A stretch of 20,437 bases of DNA from Bacilli bacterium (GCA_900757295.1 CAAENH010000108.1:1-20437), one strand, 5' to 3'; numbered from the stretch's first letter, positions 1-10,178 are shown. The notes: a model not told the origin generated them from the sequence alone. Numbers and translations are program-made.

Positions 1-2
1 AG

Positions 3-260
3 CAAAGAAAAACCAAAGTATTAGTAAAATATTATAATATTTGTTCATATTATTTGGATAATATAAATTTAACTGACGTTCTTGATTTTTTAAATATGTT
101 TGATGAACTAAATGACTTAAATAGTTTTTTAAAAGAAAGTAAAGAATTTGTTTTACCAGAAATAGAAGGCCAAAATTATACTGTAGATATAAAGCCTGAA
201 ATAACTAAAAAACCATCTAAAAAACTAGTATTGGATTTCGAAAGGAAAATGAATAAATGA
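3..260 (+). CDS. 3' end of an unrecognised protein gene (partial)
   Basis: The reading frame is open from base 3 to the TGA at 258-260, with no stop before the window edge. It therefore looks like the last 85 codons of a gene that starts upstream, rather than a small gene starting at the TTG at 54, which has no ribosome binding site. The visible part is acidic and leucine/asparagine-rich in the middle (many D, E, L and N) and ends in a short lysine-rich tail. I recognise no domain; it does not resemble the end of ribosomal protein L7/L12, which often precedes this methyltransferase in Bacillota. Its stop overlaps the next gene's start (ATGA), so the two are probably translationally coupled. 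A TATAAT at 33-38 lacks a convincing -35, so an internal start cannot be fully excluded. Confidence 0.5.
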   Translation, partial: QRKTKVLVKYYNICSYYLDNINLTDVLDFLNMFDELNDLNSFLKESKEFVLPEIEGQNYTVDIKPEITKKPSKKLVLDFERKMNK

Positions 261-850
261 GCCATTATTTTATCAATAATGAAAACTTAAAAAGTGAAAT
301 AAGAACTATTGATTATAATTATTTAGATCAACATTTATCATTTTTAAGTGATAATGGAGTATTTTCTAAAAATAAGATTGATTATGGTAGTAAATTATTA
401 GTTGAAACTTTTTTAAAGCAAAGTAATGAAGCAATAGAAAACATTTTAGATATTGGTTGTGGTTATGGATTTATTGGAGTTTCACTTGCAAAAATTTTAA
501 ATGTAAGAGTTGAAATGGTTGATATAAATAAAAGAGCTATCCACCTTTGTTCAAAAAATATAAAAAATAATAATGTTAATGCTATATGTTATGAAAGTGA
601 TGGAATAGACAATGTAAATAATAAGTTTGATATCATTATAAGTAATCCTCCAATTAGAGTTGGAAAAAGTATTTTACTAAATATTCTTAGAACTGCTAAA
701 AGTAAAATGAAATCAAATGGCTGTTTATGGTTTGTTATAAGAAAAGATCAAGGCGCTAAAAGTATCATGAAAAATTTAGAAGATATATATGAGTGTGAAG
801 TGATTGAAAAGGATAAAGGCTTTTTTATAATAAAAGCTAAAATAAAGTAA
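257..850 (+). CDS. class I SAM-dependent methyltransferase, RsmC/YbxB-like
   Basis: This 197-residue protein is a Rossmann-fold methyltransferase. Motif I, the SAM-binding glycine loop, is LDIGCGYG at residues 64-71. An acidic residue ending the next strand (MVDIN, about 87-91) fits ribose binding. Motif IV is NPPI at 130-133, the NPPY-type motif typical of enzymes that methylate an exocyclic amino group of a base. In Bacillota the gene just upstream of rpoB is often ybxB, an RsmC-family protein, and RsmC methylates guanine in 16S rRNA. Size, motif IV and position all fit that family, but the substrate is inferred. It starts at an ATG overlapping the previous stop, with AAGGA about ten bases upstream, and is followed by an intrinsic terminator, so it is not read into rpoB by default. 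Confidence 0.85.
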   Translation: MSHYFINNENLKSEIRTIDYNYLDQHLSFLSDNGVFSKNKIDYGSKLLVETFLKQSNEAIENILDIGCGYGFIGVSLAKILNVRVEMVDINKRAIHLCSKNIKNNNVNAICYESDGIDNVNNKFDIIISNPPIRVGKSILLNILRTAKSKMKSNGCLWFVIRKDQGAKSIMKNLEDIYECEVIEKDKGFFIIKAKIK

Positions 851-858
851 ATAAAATG

Positions 859-888
859 TCTATAACTAAAAAAGTTATAGATTTTTAT
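859..888 (+). terminator. intrinsic terminator after the methyltransferase gene
   Basis: A 9-bp inverted repeat (TCTATAACT at 859-867, AGTTATAGA at 873-881) with a five-base A loop is followed by five T residues (882-886). This separates the upstream unit from the rpoB promoter about 20 bases further on. Confidence 0.8.
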
Positions 889-908
889 GTGATAAAAAGG
901 AAAACTTA

Positions 909-937
909 TTGACAAAACTTGATACCTTTGCTAAAAT
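909..937 (+). promoter_or_regulatory. sigma-A-type promoter of rpoB-rpoC
   Basis: TTGACA (909-914), a 17-base spacer and TAAAAT (932-937) form a near-consensus housekeeping promoter. Transcription would start near 944, leaving an untranslated leader of about 65 bases before the GTG of rpoB. The same hexamers with the same spacing occur before recA and before the acetyltransferase. Confidence 0.85.
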
Positions 938-984
938 TTTAAATTGGTGACGTATTGTTTTTTCTGGGACAATCACACTTAAAA

Positions 985-996
985 ATACTATAGTAT
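985..996 (+). repeat. 12-bp perfect palindrome just before the rpoB ribosome binding site
   Basis: ATACTATAGTAT reads the same on both strands and abuts the Shine-Dalgarno sequence AGGGGTG at 997-1003. It could be a protein-binding site or chance in AT-rich DNA. TATAGT inside it, with GGGACA at 966-971 and a 17-base spacer, also resembles a weak second promoter, but that would start transcription inside the ribosome binding site, so I doubt it. Confidence 0.35.
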
Positions 997-1008
997 AGGG
1001 GTGAAAGA

Positions 1009-4000
1009 GTGTCATTTAAAATTGCAAAATTTGGAGACCATAGAGAAAGAAGAACTTTCTCAAAAACAAAGAACACCTTAGAATTAACAGACTTATTAGA
1101 AATACAGAAAAAATCATTTAATTGGTTCTTAGAAGAAGGAATCAGAGAAATATTTGATGACTTATTCCCAGTAGAAAGTTTTACAGGTAATATTTCTTTA
1201 GAATTTGGAGAATATTCTTTTGATGAACCTAGATATTCTATCAAAGAAGCTAAAGAAAGAATGGTTAACTATGCTGCACCTTTAAAGGTACAAGCTCGTT
1301 TATTTATCCATGAAACTGGTGAAGTAAAAGAACAAGAAATATTCTTAGGCGACTTACCAATGATGACAGATGCAGGAACATTTATTATCAATGGTGCAGA
1401 ACGTGTTATTACTTCTCAATTAGTTCGTAGTCCATCAATTTATTTTAAAAGAGAAATTGATAAAAACGGACGTCCTGTAGTTAGTGGGGAAGTTATACCA
1501 AATAAAGGTACTTGGTTAGAATATGAACTTGATGCAAGAGATGTATTATATGTTCGTATAGATCGTACTCGTAAAGTAACTATAACTACATTCTTAAGAG
1601 CTTTAGGATTGTCTAATGATGAAGATATTATAAGTGTATTTGGTGATAACCAGTATATTCAAAATACTTTAGAAAAAGATAGTACTAAAAACACTGATGA
1701 AGCTTTAATTGAAATATATGAAAAACTTCGTCCAGGAGAACCAGCTACATTAGATAGTGCTAAAAATCAACTTATTACAAGATTCTTTGATAAGTTTAGA
1801 TATGATTTAGCAAAGGTTGGACGTTATAAATTTAACAAAAAGTTAAACGTTTTAGATCGCTTACTTGGATGTGTAATTGCTCAAGATATTAAAGACAATG
1901 ATGAAGTTGTTGTTGCTAGTGGTACTTTAATTACTAAAGATCTTTTAGAAAAAATTAGACCATTATTTAACAATGGATATGGTTTAAAAGAAACTATTAT
2001 TAATGAAGAATTAGATGAATACAATAAGATTCAAGAAGTATTAGTTTATGATAAAACTGATAAAGAAAAGGTTCACAAAGTTATTGGTAATGATCAAAGC
2101 ATAGATGAAAAAAGACTTACAATTTCAGATGTATATGCTTCAGTATCATATTATTTAAATTTGTTATTTAATATTGGTAATATTGATGAAATCGATCATT
2201 TAGGAAATCGTCGTGTTAGACAAGTTGGAGAATTAATACAAAATCAATTTAGAGTTGGTATGGCTCGTATGGAAAGAGTTATTCGTGAAAGAATGACTAC
2301 TCAAGAGATTGAAAATGTAACCCCTAAAACTTTAATAAATATTCGTCCAGTAACTGCTGCATTAAAAGAATTCTTTGGTTCATCTCAATTATCTAAATTC
2401 ATGGATCAAATCAATCCAATTGCTGAATTAACTGATAAAAGACGTCTATCATCTTTAGGACCTGGCGGACTATCACGTGATAGAGCAGGTATGGAAGTTC
2501 GTGACGTTAACGCATCTCATTATGGTCGTTTATGTCCTATCGAATCTCCAGAAGGTCAAAATATCGGCCTTATAACTTCATTATCAAGTTATGCTAAAAT
2601 CAATGATTATGGATTTATAATGACTCCATATAGAAAAGTAGAAAATGGACACGTAACTGAAGAAGTAGTTTATTTAACTGCTGATGAAGAAAATGATTAT
2701 TATATTTCTCAAGCTACAACTCCAGTAGATGATGATAATAATATTAGCGAAAATCAAGTTATTGCCCGTTTAAATGGAGATACTGTTATGGTTGACAGCA
2801 AAAAAGTTAACTATATCGATGTTGCTCCATCTCAAGTAGTTTCAATTACTACTAGTTGTATTCCATTCCTAGATCACGATGATGCAACTCGTGCATTAAT
2901 GGGTGCAAACATGCAACGTCAAGCAGTTCCATTATTAAAAACAGAAGCTCCAATTGTAGCTACTGGTGTAGAATATATTGCTGCAAGAGATTCAGGATCT
3001 ACAGTAGTTGCTAAAGCTGATGGTGTAGTAGAATATGCTGATTCTAAGAAAATTGTTGTAAAAAATGCTAAAGGTAAAGATACTTATTTCTTAGCTAATT
3101 TTGAAAGAACAAATGCTTCAACTTGCTTGAATCATCATCCACTTGTTAAAGCTGGTGACAGTATTCATAGAGGAGAAGTTATTGCAGATGGCCCTTCTAC
3201 TGAAAAAGGAGAACTTGCTTTAGGTAAAAATATGACAGTAGCATTCATGACATTTAATGGTTATAATTATGAAGATGCTGTAATATTAAATGAAAGACTA
3301 GTAAAAGATGATGTTTATACATCATTACATATAGAACAAACTGATATAGATTGTCGTGATACTAAATTAGGACCAGAGGAAATTACTAGAGATATTCCTA
3401 ACGTATCTGAAGAAGCAAGAAAGAATCTTGATTCTAATGGTATAGTTCGTATTGGTACCGAAGTACACGAAGGCGACATTTTAGTTGGTAAAGTTACACC
3501 AAAAGGTGTTCAAGAATTAACTAGTGAAGAAAAATTATTACATGCTATTTTTGGTGAAAAAACTAGAGAAGTTCGTGATACATCACTACGTGTTAAACAC
3601 GGTGAAGATGGTATTGTTCATGATATAAAAGTTTATACTAAAGAAAATAGTGATGAATTACCTCCAGGAGTATCTAAAATTGTTCGTGTATATATCGTTC
3701 AAAAAAGAAAAATCCAAGTTGGAGATAAAATGTCTGGTAGACATGGTAATAAAGGTGTTATTTCCCTTATTTTACCAGAAGAAGATATGCCTTATTTACC
3801 AGATGGTACTCCAGTAGATGTAATATTAAACCCATTAGGTGTTCCATCTCGTATGAACATTGGACAAATATTAGAATTACATCTAGGTATGGCTGGTAAA
3901 AAGATTGGTACTCATTATGCTACTCCAGTATTTGACGGTGCTAGTGTAGATGAAATTAAAGAACAAATGAAAGAAGCCGGTATGGATGATGATGGTAAGA

Positions 4001-4617
4001 CTGTTCTATACAATGGACGTACTGGTGAACCATTTGAAAATAGAGTATCAGTTGGTGTTATGTACATGATCAAATTACACCACATGGTAGATGATAAATT
4101 ACATGCACGTGCTACAGGACCTTATTCAATGGTTACACAACAACCATTAGGTGGTAAAGCTCAATTTGGTGGTCAAAGATTCGGTGAAATGGAAGTTTGG
4201 GCATTATATGCTTATGGTGCTGCTCATGTTTTACAAGAAATATTGACTATTAAATCTGATGATGTTGTTGGACGTGTTAAAGTATATGAATCTTTAATCA
4301 AAGGTAAAACTGTAAATCAAGCAGGTGTGCCAGAAAGTTTCAGAGTATTATTAAAAGAATTCCAAGCATTAGGTTTAGATGTTCAAATACTTGATACAGA
4401 TGATAATTTATTAGAATTAAAAGATGTAGAAGCTGATGATGAAGATGAAAATACTATAAGAGTAGATGAACTAGATAATTTAGTTCCAAAAGAGCAAGAA
4501 AAATCTGAAGAAAAAATCGTTGAAGAAACAGAAGAAACAACCGAAGAGGATGAATTTGAACCAGATTTAGATGATTTAGAATTTCCAGAAGATGATTTAG
4601 AAGAAGGTGAAATGTAA
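1009..4617 (+). CDS. rpoB: DNA-directed RNA polymerase beta subunit
   Basis: RpoB forms, with RpoC, the catalytic core of RNA polymerase. The 1202-residue product follows the Bacillota beta subunit over its whole length: N-terminal lobe, the segment [12 protein letters not shown] at 455-466 in the rifampicin pocket, and [12 protein letters not shown] at 905-916 near the active centre and RpoC interface. The GTG start is chosen because AGGGGTG lies five bases upstream and the N-terminus aligns with known proteins. Two rifampicin-pocket positions are unusual: Lys463 (E. coli Gln513) and Asp476 (E. coli His526). The last 60 or so residues form a very acidic tail rich in Glu and Asp, of a kind that is variable among Bacillota. 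The stop shares its last A with the ATG of rpoC, which implies coupled translation and balanced subunit synthesis. Confidence 0.99.
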   Translation: MSFKIAKFGDHRERRTFSKTKNTLELTDLLEIQKKSFNWFLEEGIREIFDDLFPVESFTGNISLEFGEYSFDEPRYSIKEAKERMVNYAAPLKVQARLFIHETGEVKEQEIFLGDLPMMTDAGTFIINGAERVITSQLVRSPSIYFKREIDKNGRPVVSGEVIPNKGTWLEYELDARDVLYVRIDRTRKVTITTFLRALGLSNDEDIISVFGDNQYIQNTLEKDSTKNTDEALIEIYEKLRPGEPATLDSAKNQLITRFFDKFRYDLAKVGRYKFNKKLNVLDRLLGCVIAQDIKDNDEVVVASGTLITKDLLEKIRPLFNNGYGLKETIINEELDEYNKIQEVLVYDKTDKEKVHKVIGNDQSIDEKRLTISDVYASVSYYLNLLFNIGNIDEIDHLGNRRVRQVGELIQNQFRVGMARMERVIRERMTTQEIENVTPKTLINIRPVTAALKEFFGSSQLSKFMDQINPIAELTDKRRLSSLGPGGLSRDRAGMEVRDVNASHYGRLCPIESPEGQNIGLITSLSSYAKINDYGFIMTPYRKVENGHVTEEVVYLTADEENDYYISQATTPVDDDNNISENQVIARLNGDTVMVDSKKVNYIDVAPSQVVSITTSCIPFLDHDDATRALMGANMQRQAVPLLKTEAPIVATGVEYIAARDSGSTVVAKADGVVEYADSKKIVVKNAKGKDTYFLANFERTNASTCLNHHPLVKAGDSIHRGEVIADGPSTEKGELALGKNMTVAFMTFNGYNYEDAVILNERLVKDDVYTSLHIEQTDIDCRDTKLGPEEITRDIPNVSEEARKNLDSNGIVRIGTEVHEGDILVGKVTPKGVQELTSEEKLLHAIFGEKTREVRDTSLRVKHGEDGIVHDIKVYTKENSDELPPGVSKIVRVYIVQKRKIQVGDKMSGRHGNKGVISLILPEEDMPYLPDGTPVDVILNPLGVPSRMNIGQILELHLGMAGKKIGTHYATPVFDGASVDEIKEQMKEAGMDDDGKTVLYNGRTGEPFENRVSVGVMYMIKLHHMVDDKLHARATGPYSMVTQQPLGGKAQFGGQRFGEMEVWALYAYGAAHVLQEILTIKSDDVVGRVKVYESLIKGKTVNQAGVPESFRVLLKEFQALGLDVQILDTDDNLLELKDVEADDEDENTIRVDELDNLVPKEQEKSEEKIVEETEETTEEDEFEPDLDDLEFPEDDLEEGEM

Positions 4618-7600
4618 TGATAGAAGTTAACAGATTTAAAGGAATTAAAATTGGTATTGCTTCACCAGAAAAAATTCGTAGTTGGTCTTATGGAGAAGTA
4701 AAAAAGCCTGAAACTATTAATTATCGTACATTAAAACCAGAAAGAGATGGATTATTCTGTGAAAAAATCTTTGGACCAACTAAAGATTATGAATGTGCTT
4801 GTGGAAAATATAAAAGATTACGTTATAAAAATGTTGTATGTGATAGATGCGGTGTAGAAGTTACTCGTTCTAAAGTTCGTCGTGAAAGAATGGGCCATAT
4901 TGAGTTAGCTTCTCCTTGCTCTCACATTTGGTTCTTTAAAGGTGTACCTTCTAAAATGGGATTAGTTTTAGATATGTCTCCTCGTGATCTAGAAGAAGTT
5001 TTATACTTTGTTAGCTATGTTGTTATCGATCCAGGAAATGCTCCTTTAGAGAAAAAACAAACTTTATCCGATAAAGAATATCGTCAATATTATGAAAAAT
5101 ATGGTAATGGCTTTAAAGTTGGCATGGGTGCTGAAGCCATTAAAGAATTATTAAAAGATGTTGACATTGATAAAGAAGTTGAAGAATTAAGAAAAGAACT
5201 TGAAAATACTCAAGGCCAAAAGAGAATTCGTCTTGCTAAGCGTCTAGAATGTTTAGTATCATTCCAAGAAAGTAGTAATAAACCAGAATGGATGATTTTA
5301 GATGTATTACCAGTAATACCTCCAGAATTACGTCCAATGATTCAATTAGATGGTGGTAGATTTGCTACTAGCGATTTAAATGATTTATATCGTCGTATTA
5401 TCAATCGTAATAATCGCTTGAAAAAATTATTAGAGTTAGGTGCTCCAACAATTATTGTTCAAAACGAAAAAAGAATGTTACAAGAAGCTGTGGATTCATT
5501 ATTTGACAATGGACGTCGTGGCCGTAGTGTTACTGCAGCTGGTAATAGAGCTTTAAAATCTTTATCTAGTATGTTAAAAGGTAAACAAGGTCGTTTCCGT
5601 CAAAACTTATTAGGTAAACGTGTTGACTATTCAGGCCGTTCTGTTATCGTTGTTGGGCCAACTTTAAAAATGTATCAATGTGGTATTCCTAAAGAAATGG
5701 CTTTGGAATTATTTAAACCACATGTAATTCATGGATTGGTTGAAAGAGAACTTGCTCATAATATTAAAGGAGCTAAGAAATTAATTGACAATCGTGATGA
5801 ATGTGTTTGGGATGTAGTTGAAGATGTTATAACTGAACATCCAGTTATGTTAAACCGTGCTCCTACATTACATAGATTAGGTATTCAAGCATTCGAACCA
5901 GTTTTAGTAGGTGGTAAAGCTATAAGATTGCATCCACTAGTTTGTACAGCATTTAATGCCGATTTTGATGGAGACCAGATGGCTGTACACGTACCATTAT
6001 CAGAAGAAGCAAAAGCAGAAGCTAGAATTTTGATGTTAGGCGCAAACAATATTTTAAATCCAAAAGATGGAAAACCTATTGTTACACCATCACAAGATAT
6101 GGTACTAGGAAACTATTATATTACTATTGAAGATGAAGGTGCTGATAACGAAGGTAAAGTATTTAAAAATTCTAATGAAGCTTTAATGGCTTATGAAAGA
6201 AGAGAAATATCTTTACATACAAGAATTGCTGTTCCAGTATCATCATTTAAACATAAATTATTTACTGATGAACAAAAAGATAAATACTTAGTTACAACAA
6301 CTGGAAAATTAATCTTTAATGAAATTTTACCTGATTCTTTCCCATATATTAATGAAGGAACAAGTGAAAACATAGAAGGTATAACTCCAAGTAAATATTT
6401 CTTAGAAATGGGTACTGATATTAAGGCTGCTATTAAAGAAATGCCTTTAGTAACTCCATTTGTTAAGAAAACATTAGAAAAAATAATTGCTCAAATATTT
6501 AAACGTTATAAAACAACTGAAACTTCTATAATGCTAGATAAACTTAAGAATTTAGGTTTCAAATATTCTACCGTTGCTGGTATTACAGTTTCTATGTCAG
6601 ACGTTGTTACTACTGATAAGAAAGAAGCTATTATAGAAGAAGCACAAGGAAAAGTTGATAAAATTAATAAACAATATCAAAGAGGTTTAATTACTGAAGA
6701 AGAAAGATATAATACAGTTATTCAAATTTGGAATAATACTAAAGATCAAGTTGAAGCTGAATTAAAGAAAATAAGTGAAGGCGATCATAAGAATCCAATA
6801 TTCATGATGATGAACTCAGGAGCTCGTGGTAATGCTGGAAACTTTACACAACTTGCAGGTATGCGTGGTTGTATGGCTAAACCAAATGGTGAACCAGTTG
6901 AAATTCCTATTAAATCATGCTTTATGGAAGGTCTATCAGTTTCAGAATTCTTCTTATCTACTCACGGTGCTCGTAAAGGCTCTGCCGATACTGCACTTCG
7001 TACTGCCGATTCTGGATATTTGACAAGACGTTTAGTTGACGTTGTTCAAGATATTATTGTTAAAGAAAAAGATTGTGGTTGTATTGCTGGAGTAGAAGTA
7101 AGTGACTTTATTGATGATAAATCTGGTGCTGTAATTGAATCACTTGCAGAACGTATTTTAGGACGTTATACTGCTCAAAAGATTGTTAATCCTGAAACTA
7201 AGGAAACAATTGTTGAGAAGAACGTAATGATTACAGAAAATGATCTACCTAAGATTGCTGCTGCTGGTATTAAATCAGTAGAAATCAGAAGTGTTCTAAC
7301 TTGTAAAACAGAAAATGGTGTATGTCAACATTGTTATGGTCGTAACTTAGCTACTGGTAACTTAGTTGAAACAGGAGAAGCTGTTGGTATTATGGCTGCT
7401 CAATCAATTGGTGAACCTGGTACTCAGTTAACAATGCGTACATTCCATTCAGGTGGTGTTGCCCACGGAGGAGATGCTGATATTACTCAAGGTCTTCCAA
7501 GAGTTGAAGAATTATTTGAAGCACGTAATCCTAAAGCTAAAGCTACTATTTCTGAAATTAATGGTACAGTAACATTAATTGATGAATCTAATGGAAAATA

Positions 7601-8288
7601 TAAGATTGTAGTTGAAAATGATGTTGAAGCTAGAGAACATGTTACTAATTATGGTGCAAAATTACGTGTTAACTTAAAAGATAAAGTAGAAGCTGGAGAT
7701 AAATTAACTGAAGGTGCTATTTCTCCAAAAGAGTTACTTGCAGTTACTGATCCAATAACTACTCAACAATATATCTTAAAAGAAATTCAAAATGTTTATA
7801 AATCTCAAGGTGTTGATATTTCTGATAAACATATTGAAGTAATTGCTAGAAGAATGATTAACAAAATGCGTATAATTGATGAAGGTGATACTGACTTTGT
7901 AGCTGGATTAACTGTTTCACTACGTGAATTTACGGAAGGAAATAAACCTGTTATCTTAAGAGGTGGAGTTCCTGCTACAGGACGTCCAATTATGTTAGGT
8001 ATAACAAAATCATCATTAGAAACTGATTCATTCTTATCTGCTGCATCATTCCAAGAAACAACTAGAGTTTTAACTGACGCAGCTATTAAAGGTAAAACTG
8101 ATATGTTACGTGGATTAAAAGAAAACGTTATTATTGGTAAACTTATTCCTGCAGGTACAGGTGCTAAACAATATAGTGATATTCAAGTTGAATTAGCTAA
8201 TGAATTTATGAGTGATGAACCTAGTGAAATGCTAGAAGAACAACTTATGAGTGATAACACTGATGATGTTATAGAACCTGCTGAATAA
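4617..8288 (+). CDS. rpoC: DNA-directed RNA polymerase beta' subunit
   Basis: RpoC carries the polymerase active site. In this 1223-residue protein the N-terminal zinc ribbon is Cys60, Cys62, Cys75 and Cys78. The catalytic magnesium is held by Asp449, Asp451 and Asp453 in NADFDGD (447-453). The trigger loop is recognisable at MRTFHSGG (940-947), and the second zinc site includes the cysteines of [11 protein letters not shown]. The size is close to the Bacillus protein. The ATG overlaps the rpoB stop by one base (TAATG), with AAGGTG a few bases upstream inside rpoB. It is followed by a terminator. The usual Bacillota neighbours downstream (an L7Ae-like gene, rpsL, rpsG, fusA) are absent here, and recA follows instead. 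Confidence 0.99.
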   Translation: MIEVNRFKGIKIGIASPEKIRSWSYGEVKKPETINYRTLKPERDGLFCEKIFGPTKDYECACGKYKRLRYKNVVCDRCGVEVTRSKVRRERMGHIELASPCSHIWFFKGVPSKMGLVLDMSPRDLEEVLYFVSYVVIDPGNAPLEKKQTLSDKEYRQYYEKYGNGFKVGMGAEAIKELLKDVDIDKEVEELRKELENTQGQKRIRLAKRLECLVSFQESSNKPEWMILDVLPVIPPELRPMIQLDGGRFATSDLNDLYRRIINRNNRLKKLLELGAPTIIVQNEKRMLQEAVDSLFDNGRRGRSVTAAGNRALKSLSSMLKGKQGRFRQNLLGKRVDYSGRSVIVVGPTLKMYQCGIPKEMALELFKPHVIHGLVERELAHNIKGAKKLIDNRDECVWDVVEDVITEHPVMLNRAPTLHRLGIQAFEPVLVGGKAIRLHPLVCTAFNADFDGDQMAVHVPLSEEAKAEARILMLGANNILNPKDGKPIVTPSQDMVLGNYYITIEDEGADNEGKVFKNSNEALMAYERREISLHTRIAVPVSSFKHKLFTDEQKDKYLVTTTGKLIFNEILPDSFPYINEGTSENIEGITPSKYFLEMGTDIKAAIKEMPLVTPFVKKTLEKIIAQIFKRYKTTETSIMLDKLKNLGFKYSTVAGITVSMSDVVTTDKKEAIIEEAQGKVDKINKQYQRGLITEEERYNTVIQIWNNTKDQVEAELKKISEGDHKNPIFMMMNSGARGNAGNFTQLAGMRGCMAKPNGEPVEIPIKSCFMEGLSVSEFFLSTHGARKGSADTALRTADSGYLTRRLVDVVQDIIVKEKDCGCIAGVEVSDFIDDKSGAVIESLAERILGRYTAQKIVNPETKETIVEKNVMITENDLPKIAAAGIKSVEIRSVLTCKTENGVCQHCYGRNLATGNLVETGEAVGIMAAQSIGEPGTQLTMRTFHSGGVAHGGDADITQGLPRVEELFEARNPKAKATISEINGTVTLIDESNGKYKIVVENDVEAREHVTNYGAKLRVNLKDKVEAGDKLTEGAISPKELLAVTDPITTQQYILKEIQNVYKSQGVDISDKHIEVIARRMINKMRIIDEGDTDFVAGLTVSLREFTEGNKPVILRGGVPATGRPIMLGITKSSLETDSFLSAASFQETTRVLTDAAIKGKTDMLRGLKENVIIGKLIPAGTGAKQYSDIQVELANEFMSDEPSEMLEEQLMSDNTDDVIEPAE

Positions 8289-8293
8289 TATAG

Positions 8294-8320
8294 GGAAGAT
8301 TAAACTCTTCCTTTTTTATT
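8294..8320 (+). terminator. intrinsic terminator of rpoB-rpoC
   Basis: GGAAGA (8294-8299), a six-base loop and TCTTCC (8306-8311) form a stem followed by six T residues. It lies six bases after the rpoC stop codon. Confidence 0.85.
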
Positions 8321-8547
8321 GCCAAAATAAGATCATAAGAAATTATTTATTATAATTTAGATAAAGAATATAAGTAAAAAAGTATACGCTAAATTAATAT
8401 AGTATGTCAGAAAAAATTAATAAAATATTTTAAAATAAAAATGGATTAACTTATAGATTTAACTAATTAAAAAGGAAATATAAATATAATCTTTAATATA
8501 TATAATAGAGGATGTATAGTAAAAGCAAACAAATGTTTTAAAAAATG
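8321..8547. other. AT-rich intergenic region upstream of the recA promoter
   Basis: The gap between rpoC and recA is 318 bases, the longest gene-free stretch in the window. Besides the rpoC terminator and the recA promoter it holds no credible coding frame or RNA structure that I can see. TATAAT-like hexamers occur at 8351, 8485 and 8501 but lack a good -35 at the right distance, as expected by chance in such AT-rich DNA. AAAC-AAAT-GTTT at 8527-8538 is a small inverted repeat near the recA -35 and only loosely resembles a LexA box. Confidence 0.6.
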
Positions 8548-8576
8548 TTGACAAAATTAAATAGATATATTAAAAT
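8548..8576 (+). promoter_or_regulatory. sigma-A-type promoter of recA
   Basis: TTGACA (8548-8553), a 17-base spacer and TAAAAT (8571-8576), the same hexamers and spacing as the rpoB promoter. Predicted start near 8583, with the ribosome binding site AAAGGAG at 8594-8600. No clear GAAC-N4-GTTC LexA site overlaps it. Confidence 0.85.
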
Positions 8577-8606
8577 TAATTTGTAACTAAGATAAAGGAG
8601 AAAAAA

Positions 8607-9638
8607 ATGAAAACATCTAAGGATATTAAAGATAAAAATAAAGCATTAGAACAGGTAATGGCTGATATAGAAAAACAATTTGGTAAAGGAGCTATTATGA
8701 AACTTGGTGGGGAAGAACATATGGAAATAGATGTTACATCAAGTGGCTCTATTACTTTGGATATTGCTCTAGGAGTTGGTGGATTTCCTAAAGGCAGAAT
8801 AATTGAAATATATGGCCCTGAATCTTCAGGAAAAACAACATTTGCTTTACAAGCAATAGCTGAAGTTCAAAAAGAAGGTGGTAGAGCTGCGTTCATTGAT
8901 GCAGAGCATGCCTTAGATCCTGTTTATGCCAAAGCTTTAGGAGTAAATATAAATGAATTATTGCTATCTCAACCTGACACAGGAGAGCAAGCTTTAGAAA
9001 TATGCGAAGCTTTAGTTAGAAGTGAAGCAGTGAATATTGTTGTAATCGATTCTGTTGCTGCCTTAGTTCCTCAAGCAGAAATTGATGGAGAAATGGGAGA
9101 CTCTCATGTTGGATTACAAGCTAGATTAATGTCACAAGCATTAAGAAAACTATCTGGTACTATTAATAAAACAAAAACTACAGCTATATTTATAAATCAA
9201 TTAAGAGAAAAGGTTGGAGTATTGTTTGGTAATCCTGAAACTACACCTGGTGGTAGAGCATTAAAATTTTACTCAACTATTAGATTAGATATTAGACGTG
9301 CAGAGCAAATAAAGCAAGGAGATCAAGTAATAGGAAATAGAACCAATATTAAAGTTGTTAAAAATAAAGTTGCCCCTCCTTTTAAAACTGCTAGTGTAGA
9401 TATCATGTATGGTGAAGGTGTTTCTAAAGAAGGTGAAATTGTTGATTTAGCAAGTGCTGTAGATATAGTCGAAAAAAGTGGCGCTTGGTACTCATATAAT
9501 GGAAATAAAATAGGTCAGGGAAAAGAAAATGTAAAGAATTTCCTTAAAGAAAATCCTGATATTTGTGATGAAATAGAAGCTAAAATTAGAGAACACTATG
9601 GAATAAATAAACAAACTAAAAATGACAGTAAAAAATAA
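8607..9638 (+). CDS. recA: RecA recombinase
   Basis: RecA forms ATP-dependent filaments on single-stranded DNA, drives strand exchange and, where LexA exists, stimulates its cleavage. The 343-residue product has Walker A GPESSGKT at 70-77, the catalytic glutamate region DAEH with Glu100, Walker B NIVVID at 144-149, and DNA-binding loop L2 from about Asn197 to Gly216 with [10 protein letters not shown]. The ATG follows AAAGGAG by six bases. The C-terminal tail is short and lysine-rich and falls in a small tandem duplication that crosses the stop codon. recA next to rny is a common Bacillota arrangement; here a lipoprotein gene lies between them. I see no terminator between recA and the lipoprotein promoter. 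Confidence 0.99.
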   Translation: MKTSKDIKDKNKALEQVMADIEKQFGKGAIMKLGGEEHMEIDVTSSGSITLDIALGVGGFPKGRIIEIYGPESSGKTTFALQAIAEVQKEGGRAAFIDAEHALDPVYAKALGVNINELLLSQPDTGEQALEICEALVRSEAVNIVVIDSVAALVPQAEIDGEMGDSHVGLQARLMSQALRKLSGTINKTKTTAIFINQLREKVGVLFGNPETTPGGRALKFYSTIRLDIRRAEQIKQGDQVIGNRTNIKVVKNKVAPPFKTASVDIMYGEGVSKEGEIVDLASAVDIVEKSGAWYSYNGNKIGQGKENVKNFLKENPDICDEIEAKIREHYGINKQTKNDSKK

Positions 9639-9662
9639 CTAAAAATGACACAGTAAAAAATA
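9615..9662 (+). repeat. imperfect tandem duplication over the recA stop codon
   Basis: The 23 bases at 9615-9637, which encode the last seven residues of RecA (TKNDSKK) and most of its stop, are repeated at 9638-9662. The second copy differs only by an extra CA (GACACAGT against GACAGT). The copies are directly adjacent. This looks like a local duplication by replication slippage, left in the untranslated region after recA. Confidence 0.85.
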
Positions 9663-9666
9663 ATTA

Positions 9667-9695
9667 TTGACTTTAGTAATAAAGAATAATATAAT
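9667..9695 (+). promoter_or_regulatory. sigma-A-type promoter of the lipoprotein gene
   Basis: TTGACT (9667-9672), a 17-base spacer and TATAAT (9690-9695). The predicted start near 9702 leaves a leader of about 20 bases containing the strong ribosome binding site AGGGGGAG (9711-9718). Confidence 0.85.
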
Positions 9696-9723
9696 ATCTT
9701 CACATATTTAAGGGGGAGTTAAT

Positions 9724-10119
9724 ATGAAAGTAATTAATGTGAAAAAAGCAAGTACTGCTTTAGTTTTGGGAAGTATTATTTCATGTTTAGCATTAAGCGG
9801 TTGTGGCATGAGTAATTCTAAGCAGAATTCTGAGAAAGATATTGAAACAGGAACTGCTATTTTAGTTGAAAATAAAGATGCTATTTTAATTAAGTTATAT
9901 GAACCAAATTATAATGGTTATAGAACGTCTGCAATTGACAGATATATAATACTTGAAACTGCATCTGGAGATAAAATACTTGTTGATCAAAGATCAGTAC
10001 AGATTATTATAGGTGAAAATTCTTATGAAAAAGCAGAAGCTATTGCAGAATCTTTAGTTGATGAAAGTGGTCAAATAATTAACTATGATGATATGCAAAA
10101 AACAAGAAAATTAAAGTAA
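9724..10119 (+). CDS. small predicted lipoprotein of unknown function
   Basis: The 131-residue product starts with a basic N-terminus, a hydrophobic stretch (residues about 11-25) and a lipobox LSGC ending at Cys27. This predicts export, lipidation and anchoring to the outer face of the membrane after signal peptidase II cleavage. The mature part of about 105 residues has alternating hydrophobic strands (for example AILIKLY, DRYIILET and VQIIIG) and may be a small beta-rich domain; I recognise no family. The gene has its own promoter, a very strong ribosome binding site (AGGGGGAG) and its own terminator, so it is a single-gene unit placed between recA and rny, which are more usually adjacent. 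Base composition does not differ obviously from its neighbours. Confidence 0.8.
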   Translation: MKVINVKKASTALVLGSIISCLALSGCGMSNSKQNSEKDIETGTAILVENKDAILIKLYEPNYNGYRTSAIDRYIILETASGDKILVDQRSVQIIIGENSYEKAEAIAESLVDESGQIINYDDMQKTRKLK

Positions 10120-10128
10120 ATATTATTT

Positions 10129-10151
10129 CGAACTTTTAAAGTTCGTTTTTT
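10129..10151 (+). terminator. intrinsic terminator of the lipoprotein gene
   Basis: CGAACTT (10129-10135), loop TTA, AAGTTCG (10139-10145) and six T residues. The 7-bp stem is uninterrupted. Confidence 0.88.
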
Positions 10152-10178
10152 ATTTATATAACATAATTATTTTTAAAC

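Noticed and set aside
54..260. A complete small gene starting at the TTG at base 54
   Set aside because: There is no ribosome binding site before it and the frame stays open back to base 3, so it is more likely the end of a longer gene.
939..1244. Minus-strand open frame of about 100 codons over the rpoB promoter and start
   Set aside because: It is antisense to conserved rpoB coding sequence, covers a near-consensus promoter and has no recognisable protein features; it is a shadow of rpoB.
6826..7023. Alternative-frame open reading frame inside rpoC
   Set aside because: It lies within a highly conserved part of rpoC in another frame and shows no family resemblance.
8527..8538. LexA (SOS) box upstream of recA
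   Set aside because: AAAC-AAAT-GTTT lacks the G and C of the GAAC-N4-GTTC consensus, and such repeats are expected by chance in AT-rich DNA.
8513..8542. Tiny open frame of nine codons upstream of recA
   Set aside because: The GAGG is directly against the ATG with no spacing, the frame lies before the clear recA promoter, and nothing supports translation.
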